Below the pieces are notes generated by a model. The model had not been told where the DNA came from. It searched no databases and was given only the letters and a program-made list of their open reading frames with translations. A DNA stretch of 64,000 nucleotides from CAYMAI01 sp964388445 (lineage in GTDB: Bacteria > 4484-113 > JAGGVC01): the NCBI GenBank assembly GCA_964388445.1, contig CAYMAI010000001.1, positions 1 through 64,000 of the forward strand, written 5' to 3'. A program made the translations under genes and the position numbers. Positions 1 through 8,982 of this stretch are shown piece after piece (position 1 is the stretch's first letter; the number at the start of each line of letters is the position of its first letter).

Positions 1-1286
1 GCAACACCTTCTGGTGGGACGGAAGCGACTGGGTAGGAACGAACGGCGGCTGGACAGGAATGTTCGAGGATGGCGGTTGGTACCGAACCAATTTCAAATT
101 CCCGCCTTCGGTAATTCCAGTAGGACAACCGAACAAACTCGTGCGCCCGCGCGCGAGAGTTTCGGATCCGACGGGTCCGTTGCCATTTGCAGGCACAAAT
201 TTCCCGCAGATTTTAATCGAGCGGGGAATTATTTGGGAAGAGGGATTTGAAACTGGAGATTTGAGCAACTGGACGGACAGCGGAGGATCGATGGTCGATT
301 TCATCGTTCAAAGCGGCCCGGCAACAGGCGGCCCGACTGGACCTCAAGCAGGCAATTACTATTGCCTAACTTCCCCCAGGCTATATCCGAATTCCAGTTA
401 CAGATATAAGACCACCGGTCCTTTCAACATTTCGAACGGCACCAGTTACAAACTCGACTTCTGGACTGGCGGCACTTCCGAAACAAATTACGACGGCCTG
501 ATGGTCGGATACAGCTTCAACGGTACTACATGGAACTGGACGGGAAGCAATTTCTTCTGGGGACACGACTTCTTCGGATACACGGGCTACACAAGCGCGA
601 GTCTCGGAGGAGCGACATGGAGCAAGAAAAGCGCTGACCTTGTCGGGCAAGGCAACCAAATTTACATTCGAATCGGATTCTCCGCGGACAGCATTATCAA
701 CTACGATGGACCGACTCTCGACTCTATGTCCCTATACGAACCTCCGCCACCGGAACCGCCCATTTGGGAGGAAACTTTCGAAAGTGGAAGTATGAACAAC
801 TGGACGGATAACGGCGGTCAGCTGATTTCGTTCATAGTAGTTAGCGGTTCGAAAGTAAATGGACCTTCAAGCGCGCAGGGCGGCACTTACTACTGCACAA
901 CTTCGCCTGAGCCATATCCAAATATGAGCGCGAGAAGGATGACAACCGGCCCCATTTCTGTTAGCAACGGCACCCAATACACCCTCGATTTCTTCACCGG
1001 TGGCACTTCGGAATCCACTTGGGATGGTTTGATGGTGGGCTACAGCTTCGACGGTAACACGTGGAACTGGATGGGAAGCGAAAACATATACGGCTCCGGC
1101 TACTTTGGCCAATGGAACTACGTCGGATTTAACGGTAGTCTTGGCGGCGCAACTTGGAGCAAGAAGGAAGCCACATTTACTGCAAACAGCTCCACTTTGT
1201 ACATCCGTATAGGTTTTGAATCGGACGGCTCCGTTCAATATTACGGACCGACTCTGGATTCGATGGCAGTAAGACCTGCCGGATAA
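1..1286 (+). CDS. C-terminal part of a surface/secreted protein with two tandem beta-rich modules (5' partial)
   Basis: The reading frame is open from base 3 with no start in the window, so the gene begins upstream; it stops at 1284-1286. Two copies of a module of about 165 residues follow each other (roughly nt 235-735 and 765-1280). Both open with WEE-FE-G--(S/N)NWTD and share YYC-TSP, LDF-TGGTSE, DGLMVGYSF, TWNW-GS, SLGGATWSKK and YIRIGF-SD, ending in GPTLDSM. A short Pro/Glu linker joins them. The pattern (Trp, Gly, Asn, aromatic rich; one Cys per module) resembles jelly-roll adhesion or carbohydrate-binding modules, but I do not recognise a named family. The preceding residues are also Trp/Gly rich. 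A strong terminator follows at 1328. Location outside the cell is inferred; the signal sequence would be off-window. Confidence 0.75.
   Translation, partial: NTFWWDGSDWVGTNGGWTGMFEDGGWYRTNFKFPPSVIPVGQPNKLVRPRARVSDPTGPLPFAGTNFPQILIERGIIWEEGFETGDLSNWTDSGGSMVDFIVQSGPATGGPTGPQAGNYYCLTSPRLYPNSSYRYKTTGPFNISNGTSYKLDFWTGGTSETNYDGLMVGYSFNGTTWNWTGSNFFWGHDFFGYTGYTSASLGGATWSKKSADLVGQGNQIYIRIGFSADSIINYDGPTLDSMSLYEPPPPEPPIWEETFESGSMNNWTDNGGQLISFIVVSGSKVNGPSSAQGGTYYCTTSPEPYPNMSARRMTTGPISVSNGTQYTLDFFTGGTSESTWDGLMVGYSFDGNTWNWMGSENIYGSGYFGQWNYVGFNGSLGGATWSKKEATFTANSSTLYIRIGFESDGSVQYYGPTLDSMAVRPAG
235..1280 (+). repeat. tandem duplication of a ~165-residue protein module
   Basis: The two halves align along their whole length at protein level, while the DNA has diverged, so this is an old intragenic duplication. 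Shared blocks include GLMVGYSF, SLGGATWSKK and GPTLDSM. Confidence 0.8.
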
Positions 1287-1327
1287 TCCCGGAATTTCTC
1301 CGGATATTGCCGATGGTTTAAAGATGG

Positions 1328-1355
1328 AACCCCGGGGCTTCGGCCCCGGGGTTTT
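1328..1355 (+). terminator. rho-independent terminator after the surface protein
   Basis: A perfect 11 bp stem (AACCCCGGGGC with its complement) closes on a UUCG tetraloop and runs into TTTT. It lies 40 bp after the stop codon. Confidence 0.9.
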
Positions 1356-1475
1356 CGTTATAACAAGCTTACATTCTCTTATGATGAATCGTAGAATTAT
1401 AAAGAAAGCGCCGAAGGGGATTGTAAGCCAATCGGGCATTTGTCCGAAAATTGAACCGGAAACTCCCGGAGAATT

Positions 1476-1484
1476 TGATATAAT
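1476..1484 (+). promoter_or_regulatory. extended -10 promoter, start codon 6 nt downstream
   Basis: TGA followed by a perfect TATAAT (1479-1484), then 6 nt and the GTG start at 1491. No -35 hexamer is visible at 16-18 bp spacing. Transcription would begin at or next to the GTG, so the mRNA is probably leaderless. Confidence 0.65.
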
Positions 1485-1490
1485 CCCGCC

Positions 1491-2252
1491 GTGTCCCGAA
1501 AAGTACGATTTCTGACTATCGCGTCGTCAAGTCGCGGAAATGCCCATGCCATTGATGCGGGCGGTCATCTTTTTCTTGTCGATTGCGGAGTTTCTCCGAA
1601 AATACTATCGGCCGGACTGGCAACGCTCGGCAAATCGCTCGAGGATGTTGAAGCGATTCTAATCAGCCATACCCACACCGACCACGTTTCTGGCTTATGG
1701 AGTATGCTTAGAAAATCCTCGCCTAAAGTATATGGGCCGAAATCGCTCGAACGAGACGTTCAAAACTTCGGTGGAGACCTTTTTCCGATGAAGGAAGGCG
1801 AATTCGCCCTAAACGGCTTTTGCTGTAGCGCGTTCAGGCTATCTCACGATTCCGAGCCCACATACGGCTTCCGGCTGCAAGCTTGCGGCAAGGCAGTATC
1901 GATTGCGACCGATTTAGGGGAATGGACGAACGAAGTGCTTGAAAATGTTGAAGAAAGCGACCTCCTGGTTTGGGAAGCCAATCACGACGAGGAATTGCTC
2001 TGGGGCGGTAGCTATCCGGCGCATTTGAAGAAACGAATCACCGGGGCGAAAGGTCATCTGTCTAACGTTCAAGCGGCAAGCGGAATCGAGCAGCTTGCGT
2101 CGCTACCGGAGCACCTGCTACTTGGCCACCTTAGCAGGGAAAACAATTCGGAGGGCCGCGTAATAGACGTTTTCGAAGGAAGGCATTTGGACAAGCATAT
2201 GAACGTATCAGTCTTGGATCCTTACGAATGCGGCACCGTTATTGAACTTTAG
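1491..2252 (+). CDS. walJ: WalJ/YycJ-type metallo-beta-lactamase-fold hydrolase
   Basis: 253 residues, a typical length for the YycJ/WalJ branch of MBL-fold exonuclease-like proteins. Metal-binding motif HTHTDH at residues 60-65, with SHD (118-120) and TDLG (140-143) as further ligand regions. The block EANHDEELL (162-170) followed by a GSYPAHLK/GHLSN pair is characteristic of this family and separates it from generic MBL proteins. Members are cytoplasmic and have been linked to DNA processing and cell-wall homeostasis; the substrate here is unknown. GTG is chosen as start because the residues that follow (SRKVRFLTIASSSRGN) match the family N-terminus. There is no Shine-Dalgarno sequence, and the -10 box sits 6 nt upstream. 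The next gene begins 6 bp after the stop, so they are likely co-transcribed. Confidence 0.85.
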   Translation: MSRKVRFLTIASSSRGNAHAIDAGGHLFLVDCGVSPKILSAGLATLGKSLEDVEAILISHTHTDHVSGLWSMLRKSSPKVYGPKSLERDVQNFGGDLFPMKEGEFALNGFCCSAFRLSHDSEPTYGFRLQACGKAVSIATDLGEWTNEVLENVEESDLLVWEANHDEELLWGGSYPAHLKKRITGAKGHLSNVQAASGIEQLASLPEHLLLGHLSRENNSEGRVIDVFEGRHLDKHMNVSVLDPYECGTVIEL

Positions 2253-2257
2253 GTTGG

Positions 2258-3220
2258 ATGGGCATTATTAGAAACAATATATGGAATATGCAGAAATTTG
2301 CCTTAACCTCAATAACAATCTTAATTCCTTTGGCAATTTTGGCGTTTTGGACGCTGTTTTCACTTTGCATCTCCAATATTAATGTGGCTTCAGCCTGGCC
2401 GAGAGCCACCCAACTTGTCATTTCACTTGCCGTGGCTTCAGTTTATTTGGCATTTCTTTGCCAGCCTATCGCGTGGTTCATAAGGCTTGAGCGCGGAGCG
2501 GGCAAATCCTTCGGCAAAACAAGATTAATCGCCATCGCCACTACCGGCTTGATTCAAGTCGCACTTTTTATATACGCGCGCATAAGCGGCGAGGCGGGAG
2601 ATGCAGTTTCTATTTTATCTTCGGTCAATCTAGCCGTGTTTGCCATTTTCGTTGGAACGGCAATTGCAATCCCGCTTAAACGAGCGCCGGAATTGGTTCC
2701 CGTCTGCGTCGTTATGGCGCTAGCAGACCTTTTCAGTGTCGTAGGCGGACCGACAAAGGAAATAGTGAAGGAAGTTTCCAAATATTACGAGCAAGGAATG
2801 ACGGGCAAAGTGCCTTTCGGAGATTTTCTACTGCTCAAAATAGCTTTTCCCGGACAGGAAGGTCTTTATCCCCTCATAGGAGCAGCGGATATCGTGATGT
2901 TGGCATTTTTATGTTCCTCGGCTTTGAAATTTGGAATCGAAGACAACCTTGTGGGTATCGGCCTTGAAAAATGGATTAAGAGCGGTGGTGCTTTCCTATA
3001 TTTTCCTATCGGGCTCGCCGGCTTATTGCTTGCCCTTATCTTGGCGCAGATTACCGGCGTTCCGATTCCCGCTCTTGTGCTTCTCTCGGCAGTTTTTTTG
3101 GGATACGTTCTAATTAGGCATCCGAATGCAAGAAATCTTGCGCAGTCGGACGTAAAAGTTACCTTGATTTTCACTGTGGTATTGCTCGCGCTTCTGGCCT
3201 TCAGATATTTTGGCTACTAA
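2258..3220 (+). CDS. polytopic membrane protein, possible presenilin/signal-peptide-peptidase-like aspartyl protease
   Basis: 320 residues, nearly all hydrophobic, about 8-9 membrane segments. Three motifs resemble intramembrane aspartyl proteases: a membrane Asp in MALADLFSVVGGP (Asp157) where presenilins have YD; a second in GAADIVMLAF (Asp211) where they have GxGD; and PALVLL (271-276) where they have PAL. Order and spacing fit: the Asp residues are 54 apart, and PAL is 60 further on in the penultimate helix. The match is imperfect (AD for YD, GAAD for GLGD), so a non-catalytic or unrelated membrane protein remains possible. The start could also be the ATG at 2288. It directly follows walJ. 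The family assignment is my inference from motif order, not a recognised hit. Confidence 0.45.
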   Translation: MGIIRNNIWNMQKFALTSITILIPLAILAFWTLFSLCISNINVASAWPRATQLVISLAVASVYLAFLCQPIAWFIRLERGAGKSFGKTRLIAIATTGLIQVALFIYARISGEAGDAVSILSSVNLAVFAIFVGTAIAIPLKRAPELVPVCVVMALADLFSVVGGPTKEIVKEVSKYYEQGMTGKVPFGDFLLLKIAFPGQEGLYPLIGAADIVMLAFLCSSALKFGIEDNLVGIGLEKWIKSGGAFLYFPIGLAGLLLALILAQITGVPIPALVLLSAVFLGYVLIRHPNARNLAQSDVKVTLIFTVVLLALLAFRYFGY

Positions 3221-3291
3221 GATCCATTTGGTCGAGAGCCATTCATTGGCCACTATTTCTTGAAATTGGCTGCCCGGACAAACTTTTCCTT

Positions 3292-3320
3292 TTGCAATAT
3301 TGCATATATTTATGTATCAT
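3292..3320 (+). promoter_or_regulatory. candidate sigma-70 promoter for the pseudopilin operon
   Basis: TTGCAA (3292-3297), 17 bp spacer, TATCAT (3315-3320). It is the only reasonable match in the 185 bp gap before the first pseudopilin gene and would give a leader of about 80 nt. Confidence 0.4.
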
Positions 3321-3405
3321 TGCCTGTTCGGGCCGATTTTTGTTATTTTGGCCCGAATGGCGGGTAGAATATTGTGCTTTTGTGCAATTCTGTACGGGGG
3401 CTGTG

Positions 3406-4950
3406 ATGGTCTCGTCTAAGTTCGGTTTCAGTTTGGTTGAGTTGATGGTGGTGATTGTCATAATCTCCATCCTGCTCGCGGTCGCCGTCAAAGGCTTCGT
3501 CGGGCAGCAACCTCAGCGCGAATTGATTGCATCTATCGATTCGTTTGCCAACGACTTGAGGTGGGCGCACTCTCAGGCGGCCAAAACGGGCAACAACATT
3601 TATCTTGCTTTTGTTTACGATTACGACCCCAACCAGATTATTCCTCCTTTCGATTTTAACTCGCTCGCGCCCGTTGCTCCGGGAACGGAAATTTGGGATA
3701 GCGGAATTGCGGTACCTCCCGATAATCCCGGAATCAAGCGCACTTGCAAAGGCTATATCGTGGTGGAGGCGCGTCCCAGATATCATCAAGGTCCGCCGCC
3801 GAATCGTGGGGCAGCGAATATTTCGGACTTTTTGTTTTCCGAATGGGGAGCAATCGGAGTTGACGGCGACCAGTTCGCAAAGCCGAAAGGATCCCCCTAT
3901 ACTTACAGAGATTATCTCGGAGACCTTTGGATGGCGCAGTTCGTCGGCGGATATAAAACTCCTCTGGAGCCTATTTATCCGTTGAACGACGAGCTTACCA
4001 ACGAACTGCTAAGGGGCAGAGGGCTTGCCCGCGATGATTCGAATATCAACAGGGAATCGGTGCCCGAGGTCTTTTATCCTTTTGTACTTTACGGCAATCC
4101 CTCAAGCTCGCTCACCTATCAAAGCGCAAGTGGATATGCGGGAACGGGTTTTCAAACTGCGCTGGCCAACATCGTTGACAATCCAAACTCGGCTTACAAC
4201 TTTTTTACCCGTCAGGATATTCAGGGATGCAAGGTTTTCAACCAAGCTTCCCGTGCGGAAATACTTTTGTACAACGCAGATTACTCCAGCGAATCTGTTG
4301 CTGCTGCTGGCTTCGGAACCATTGAGGCGCAAACTTACGACCAGGGTATCGACCATCCGAAAATGAACGATCAGATTGTCGATTACGTAATGATTTACAA
4401 GCGTACGCTTCCTGAACACGTATTCTTTATGAATCCTTCGACCTGCAAGTATCAAGTCCGGTGGAACAGCAATACCGGCATCGAAGAGTGGCAAGACTTT
4501 CAGTTTTTGCAATTTATAATCGGCATTTCTCCTCAGGGCCGCATGATGCAGCATCAGTGGGGATTTTCGCCGGAATATTTTCCCGTTCCCGACCCCGGCA
4601 ATCCGCAAAATCCGAATCCGAACGACAGCGAGCTGGTTCATGGCAATTTGCAGCTTCGCTCCGGAATACCCGAGCTTCGCACGGTGTTTTTGATCACGGA
4701 CGAAGTCGTGGAATTCACGGGACCCAGCGCGATAGTTGCAGATAATGCGGCTGCAAACAGGGAAGGCAACGGCCGCATTTATACATACTGGCCGCTTTCC
4801 GGCAAGTATTACATCGAATCGTACACGCCAAACGACAGGCAATTCAGAATTCCCGTCGGCGATCCGAGATTGGACGAAGCCGATTCCCAAAGCGGCTTCG
4901 GAAGGTACATACCGCATTACGGCTATCAGCGGGATTATCTGAATCCCTAA
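3406..4950 (+). CDS. GspH/FimT-like minor pseudopilin (large)
   Basis: The N-terminus is a type IV prepilin signal: short basic leader, Gly, then FSLVELMVVIVI with the conserved Glu at +5. After the helix, ANDLRWAHSQAAKTGNNIYLAF resembles the GspH/FimT region. At about 514 residues it is roughly three times longer than a usual GspH; the added C-terminal part (Pro/Asn/Tyr rich) has no recognisable domain. The frame extends upstream to 3292, but only ATG 3406 (or GTG 3403) puts a short leader before the cleavage site. It is the first gene of a tightly spaced operon of pseudopilins. Processing by a prepilin peptidase (not in the window) and assembly into a periplasmic pseudopilus tip are expected from family knowledge. 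Confidence 0.8.
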   Translation: MVSSKFGFSLVELMVVIVIISILLAVAVKGFVGQQPQRELIASIDSFANDLRWAHSQAAKTGNNIYLAFVYDYDPNQIIPPFDFNSLAPVAPGTEIWDSGIAVPPDNPGIKRTCKGYIVVEARPRYHQGPPPNRGAANISDFLFSEWGAIGVDGDQFAKPKGSPYTYRDYLGDLWMAQFVGGYKTPLEPIYPLNDELTNELLRGRGLARDDSNINRESVPEVFYPFVLYGNPSSSLTYQSASGYAGTGFQTALANIVDNPNSAYNFFTRQDIQGCKVFNQASRAEILLYNADYSSESVAAAGFGTIEAQTYDQGIDHPKMNDQIVDYVMIYKRTLPEHVFFMNPSTCKYQVRWNSNTGIEEWQDFQFLQFIIGISPQGRMMQHQWGFSPEYFPVPDPGNPQNPNPNDSELVHGNLQLRSGIPELRTVFLITDEVVEFTGPSAIVADNAAANREGNGRIYTYWPLSGKYYIESYTPNDRQFRIPVGDPRLDEADSQSGFGRYIPHYGYQRDYLNP

Positions 4951-4979
4951 CCTGCTTCAAGGATGTGCAAGGTTTCACC

Positions 4980-5978
4980 ATGAGTGGAATGATTAGAAAA
5001 AGCGGAGGTTTCTCTTTGATGGAGTTGCTGGTTGCAATCACTCTTCTGGTGATTGCGATTCTGCCTCTCGCTTATTTTTACAGCAAAATGCTCGCCAACG
5101 TGGAGCAGGCAAGCATCAGGACTCGCGCCGTCGGACTCGCAAACGAGCGCATAGCGGAGCTTCGCCGAATTCCGGCCGGAATGATTCGCGCCAATAACAC
5201 CCCGAACAAGGCAAATATCATTTCGCCTCCTCGCAACGTCGCTGGGGCGGGTTCGTATTGGGGTCTTGCCGGGCCGCTCGATATGGTAAACAACAATTAC
5301 TACTACGATGCGGGACCTCCCTATCGAACCTATCAATACTTCTATCCCCTTCCGGTTTTCTTCAACCCGTACGACCCGCGCACGCAAGGCTACGACAACA
5401 CTCCGGGCGTAAATCATTACGACCTATCGACTCCCGAATTCGAGTACGAACCGGTCGGCTTCACGTCGAATTTGGCCGGTTCGTCAAGCGTGCTTCTAAC
5501 CGACGCCAGACGAAATCCGGCAATCGATTCTCCTTTCGTGGGCACCGGCGGCTTCCGGCAAGATGTAGCGGGACCGATTTTCGTACCAAGAACCGGCTCT
5601 CAAGCTCGTGAAGAACTTTATCAAATTTACGGGCGCCGAACGGTAATTATGGAAGTAGTTCCCGAGCCGATGGACGACGATGGGGACGGGCTTCTTCCCG
5701 ACGACCCATTCGACGGCGGTGTGACGGTTTATAACCCGTATCCGCCCCAAAAAGGCCCCGCAAACAAATTCGAAGTTCGCAGCAAGGATGGCTCCTTCGG
5801 TTATCAGGGATGGGTCACCGTTTTTTGGCTTCCCGCCAATGCTCCGGAAAGGTATTTGCAGCTTGAGGAGTTAAACTACGTTCAGGTGCCGTTCTTTTTC
5901 TCGGCGACCAATGTCGGAAGCGCTCTTTCCATAAACGACAGCAGGGTGACGCTGAGCAACAAATTTGTAATCAGCTAG
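4980..5978 (+). CDS. GspI/PilV-like minor pseudopilin
   Basis: Prepilin signal with cleavage before FSLMELLVAITLLVIAIL (Glu at +5), followed by a typical GspI/PilV stretch (RTRAVGLANERIAELRR) in which the helix continues into AxxLAxxRxxELR-type sequence. 332 residues, longer than classical GspI (about 130), with a Pro/Tyr/Asn-rich C-terminal extension. A GTG at 4965 is in frame, but the AAGG at 4969-4972 fits ATG 4980 better. It follows the GspH-like gene by 29 bp. Confidence 0.75.
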   Translation: MSGMIRKSGGFSLMELLVAITLLVIAILPLAYFYSKMLANVEQASIRTRAVGLANERIAELRRIPAGMIRANNTPNKANIISPPRNVAGAGSYWGLAGPLDMVNNNYYYDAGPPYRTYQYFYPLPVFFNPYDPRTQGYDNTPGVNHYDLSTPEFEYEPVGFTSNLAGSSSVLLTDARRNPAIDSPFVGTGGFRQDVAGPIFVPRTGSQAREELYQIYGRRTVIMEVVPEPMDDDGDGLLPDDPFDGGVTVYNPYPPQKGPANKFEVRSKDGSFGYQGWVTVFWLPANAPERYLQLEELNYVQVPFFFSATNVGSALSINDSRVTLSNKFVIS

Positions 5979-6002
5979 TCTGCTAATTCGGTGGTGTAGA
6001 AA

Positions 6003-6965
6003 ATGAAAAGAATCGGATTTACTCTTGTAGAGTTGTTGGTAGTGATGGTTATCATCCTGATTCTCGCGGGAATCGGGCTGAAGCATCTTGCCGGAGCCAA
6101 AACCAAAGCGAAAAACACTCAAGTTTCCGCGAACGTACACGACATTCAAGTCGCGCTCGAACAATACGCGATAGACCATAACAGGTTTTATCCCGGTTTG
6201 AACTGGGAAATCGACGCAAATGGCGTTGTGACAGGTGTTGCTCCTGCCGTTTTGGGTGGCGTCGAATCTGGTGCCGGCGAAAACGATTTTCAAAGCTGGA
6301 TTGGCAAAAATCCGCCCGCTTATCTCGCCGATGGAACTCCGAGGGCAAACTATATTGATCTATTGGTCGGCACGTATTTGAAGGACTATCCGGCGAATCC
6401 GTTTATTACGGCCACGGCCGGCACGCGCTCGCAAATGACTAATTTAATGTGGTACGTGCCGGATACCGGAAATGGGCAGTTTCAATATCTCGACGAGCAA
6501 TCGGTAGACTGGAACAGGCTCACGGACAGATCCGGCGGCGATACTATGAAGACATTGTACGATTCCAAAGGACGCGGACATTTCAGTTATCTTCCGCTCG
6601 GTCCGGTCAATAACCAAGGTTTGGATTTTTCGCAATCCAATTGGTCAAATCTCTCGGATTCCCAACGCGCTCAGATGTATAAATATTCGAGAAGCTATCT
6701 CCTTATCGGATGGGGAGCCAGCAGAATGGACACATCGGTCAGCAAAGGATTTTCCGCAAACTTCTACGACCCGAGCCTCGGCGGATTCGACATAAACAAG
6801 GACCTTAAAATTGACGCTTTCGAAGCCAATCTCGCAACATTCCTTCGGCCGGAACAAATTGACAGTTCCGGAAACGCTCCCACAAATTTCGGCCAGCTAG
6901 TGGCGGGTAACCTTGTTGACGTGGATGACGCGTTCGCAGGAGCGGTCATCATTCTTACACCATAG
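6003..6965 (+). CDS. GspG-type major-pseudopilin-like protein (1 of 3)
   Basis: Leader MKRIG, then FTLVELLVVMVIILILAGIG with Glu +5. The region KTKAKNTQVSANVHDIQVAL followed by EQYAIDHNRFYPG matches the GspG helix and its start of the globular domain (x-LexYaxDxgxYP). 320 residues, about twice the usual GspG. The extra C-terminal portion includes an acidic stretch DINKDLKIDAFEANLATF that looks like a Ca-binding or EF-hand-like loop; calcium binding in the C-terminal loop is known for GspG, but here it is only suggestive. The next gene starts 9 bp downstream. Confidence 0.8.
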   Translation: MKRIGFTLVELLVVMVIILILAGIGLKHLAGAKTKAKNTQVSANVHDIQVALEQYAIDHNRFYPGLNWEIDANGVVTGVAPAVLGGVESGAGENDFQSWIGKNPPAYLADGTPRANYIDLLVGTYLKDYPANPFITATAGTRSQMTNLMWYVPDTGNGQFQYLDEQSVDWNRLTDRSGGDTMKTLYDSKGRGHFSYLPLGPVNNQGLDFSQSNWSNLSDSQRAQMYKYSRSYLLIGWGASRMDTSVSKGFSANFYDPSLGGFDINKDLKIDAFEANLATFLRPEQIDSSGNAPTNFGQLVAGNLVDVDDAFAGAVIILTP

Positions 6966-6974
6966 GTGATTTTC

Positions 6975-7901
6975 ATGAACTTAAGACATGCCAGAAAATC
7001 GGGATTTACGCTTATCGAGTTGCTCGTGGTGATAGTCATTATCGGCTTGCTCGTCTCCATTGGTCTTCCGCAAGTAACAAGGGCGCGTGTAAAAGCAAAG
7101 GAAACCCAGTGCATTGCGAATTTCAGGACGATTCACGAGTCCGTTGAAAGGTTCGGCGTCGATCATAACGGCTTTTACCCGTACAGAATTCTTTGGTATC
7201 AGAACAATACAATGCCCGCCCCCAATCAAGTAAGCCAAGTTCCGAATTGGATGCCATTGGGACTCGTCGGCGGAGTTAAAGCGGTTGACTCCAACGGTAC
7301 GCTCGATATGTCGGTCACTCAAACTCGTCAGCCGCGCATCGGCGGCGATCTACCCCGCTACTTCAATTACTATTCGGATCCTCTAATTGCTCTCGGCTAT
7401 ATGCCGGGCGGCGAGTATCCGCAAAACCCGTTCTTGAAACGGCCAGCGGCGGCTATTAATTGGGGCTGGTCGAGCAATCCGAATGACAGATTCGAGCCGG
7501 CTCCCAGCGTATTCGTCTCGCCGGGCGATTTCGTTTTTACGTTTTTCCCGCGGTGGGACGGAACGACTTGGCAAGAACCTCAAGGCGTCTTGAGGAATCA
7601 AATCGAGCTTTTCCAGATTCAAACTCAGCCGGGGACATTTCTCGGAGGATATTACGGTTTGGACCTGGTGGACAGCTACCAGTTGTGGATATATGGCAAC
7701 CTGCCGAATACGGGAATGTGGTATTCGGCGTACGAAAACAGCGACGTCGCCGGGCCGCCGAGGCGTGCTGTTCAAATTCGCGACGATTTCAACGGAAACG
7801 GACGCAAAGATACTTTCGAAGCGGGGATTCTCTTTTACGCTTCGGGAGGCATCGGCGCCGAAGGCCGCGATCCTTCGACTGGCGGCAAAATCGAATTTTA
7901 A
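6975..7901 (+). CDS. GspG-type major-pseudopilin-like protein (2 of 3)
   Basis: Leader MNLRHARKSG, then FTLIELLVVIVIIGLLVSIGL (Glu +5) and RARVKAKETQCIANFRTIHESVERFGVDHNGFYP, the GspG pattern. 308 residues. A C-terminal DFNGNGRKDTFEAG is a DxNxNxxxD calcium-loop-like motif. GTG at 6966 is in frame, but ATG 6975 has an AGGTG at 6 nt. Closely related in design to the genes on each side, so probably a paralogue produced by local duplication. Confidence 0.8.
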   Translation: MNLRHARKSGFTLIELLVVIVIIGLLVSIGLPQVTRARVKAKETQCIANFRTIHESVERFGVDHNGFYPYRILWYQNNTMPAPNQVSQVPNWMPLGLVGGVKAVDSNGTLDMSVTQTRQPRIGGDLPRYFNYYSDPLIALGYMPGGEYPQNPFLKRPAAAINWGWSSNPNDRFEPAPSVFVSPGDFVFTFFPRWDGTTWQEPQGVLRNQIELFQIQTQPGTFLGGYYGLDLVDSYQLWIYGNLPNTGMWYSAYENSDVAGPPRRAVQIRDDFNGNGRKDTFEAGILFYASGGIGAEGRDPSTGGKIEF

Positions 7902-7942
7902 TGCTCCCTTTAGTGACTGCATAGATTTAAGAGGGTGATGGT

Positions 7943-8965
7943 ATGACTAATTTGAAAGGCTTTACTTTGGTGGAAATGCTTGTGGTTATCGGAATCATCG
8001 CGATTCTAATCGCGGTTATGGTTCCGCAGGTTCAAAAGGCAAGAGACAAGGCGAAAGAACAGGCCACGGTTGCTCAAGTTCAATCTCTCGAACTTGCTTT
8101 GGAGAATTTTCAAGCTAGCCACAACGGCTTATATCCGGGAAGCGCGGTTGACATTATGGCTCCATTTCCCGAGCATGGCCTTGGAGATCCGGCGTTTGTT
8201 ACAGGCGGCAGCAACAACCTAGCTCCTCCGAATCTGCCACAACAGGGATCCATCGCAGCTCCCAGATTTTCAAGCGGAGTGCTTGGCGGAACCGTAAACC
8301 TAGGCGCGATAAAGAGCGTTAGGGATGTTGGAAGCGCGACCGGACCCGTCAATACGCCACGCTGGTTCGACCGGCTGGTACTGGATGGCTCGATAACGGG
8401 TTATCCCCCCAATCAGTTCAAGAAAGGCGCTGGCGCATCTGTACCCATGTACAATATTTTCCGCTATCAGGGACTTGTCATCGATCCCCAGAATTTCGCG
8501 AATTCGATATTGAACTTCAGGCCGTACATTCTTGTCGAAAATAACCGTGCGCAATCGCTTCCCGTTTCCAACGATTCGGGCTGGGTAAGGTATCAAGGCG
8601 AAAATTCCGGCTCGTATTTCGGCCAGGAATACTACAGGTTCGGCACGAACAAAATGGAAAACGACGATAAGTTTTTCTCGCCCGGAGCGTTCGCGTACGT
8701 GCCGATTCTAACCACGACTCCATTTCCCATAAGCGACGATCCCAATACGCCGGGAAACGACGCTTACAAGTGGGGAACTCTGGTGAGCAGCTACATGGTC
8801 TTTGCGTACGGCTCCAGGGATAACAGAGAAGATAAATATGCCGAAGAGCGTGCAAAATTCCTCGACGAGGGTTTGCCCGGCTTCGGAAATCGCGGGGTTG
8901 ATACGCCTTTTGAAGATGCGGTTTACAACCTATTCGACGGAGCGATTTACTACAGCCGTAAGTAA
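7943..8965 (+). CDS. GspG-type major-pseudopilin-like protein (3 of 3)
   Basis: Leader MTNLKG then FTLVEMLVVIGIIAILIAVMVP (Glu +5), and QKARDKAKEQATVAQVQSLELALENFQASHNGLYPG, again the GspG signature. 340 residues. Shine-Dalgarno GAGGGTG 5 nt before ATG. The stop codon overlaps the out-of-frame ATG at 8965, and the next pseudopilin starts at 8983. Three GspG-like genes in one operon mean either several fibre subunits or specialised minor subunits; the sequence does not say which is the major one. Confidence 0.8.
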   Translation: MTNLKGFTLVEMLVVIGIIAILIAVMVPQVQKARDKAKEQATVAQVQSLELALENFQASHNGLYPGSAVDIMAPFPEHGLGDPAFVTGGSNNLAPPNLPQQGSIAAPRFSSGVLGGTVNLGAIKSVRDVGSATGPVNTPRWFDRLVLDGSITGYPPNQFKKGAGASVPMYNIFRYQGLVIDPQNFANSILNFRPYILVENNRAQSLPVSNDSGWVRYQGENSGSYFGQEYYRFGTNKMENDDKFFSPGAFAYVPILTTTPFPISDDPNTPGNDAYKWGTLVSSYMVFAYGSRDNREDKYAEERAKFLDEGLPGFGNRGVDTPFEDAVYNLFDGAIYYSRK

Positions 8966-8982
8966 TGCGGGGAGTGATTTTT

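Noticed and set aside
3292..3405. Longer N-terminus for the first pseudopilin
   Set aside because: It would place 44 residues before the prepilin cleavage site and overlap the promoter candidate.
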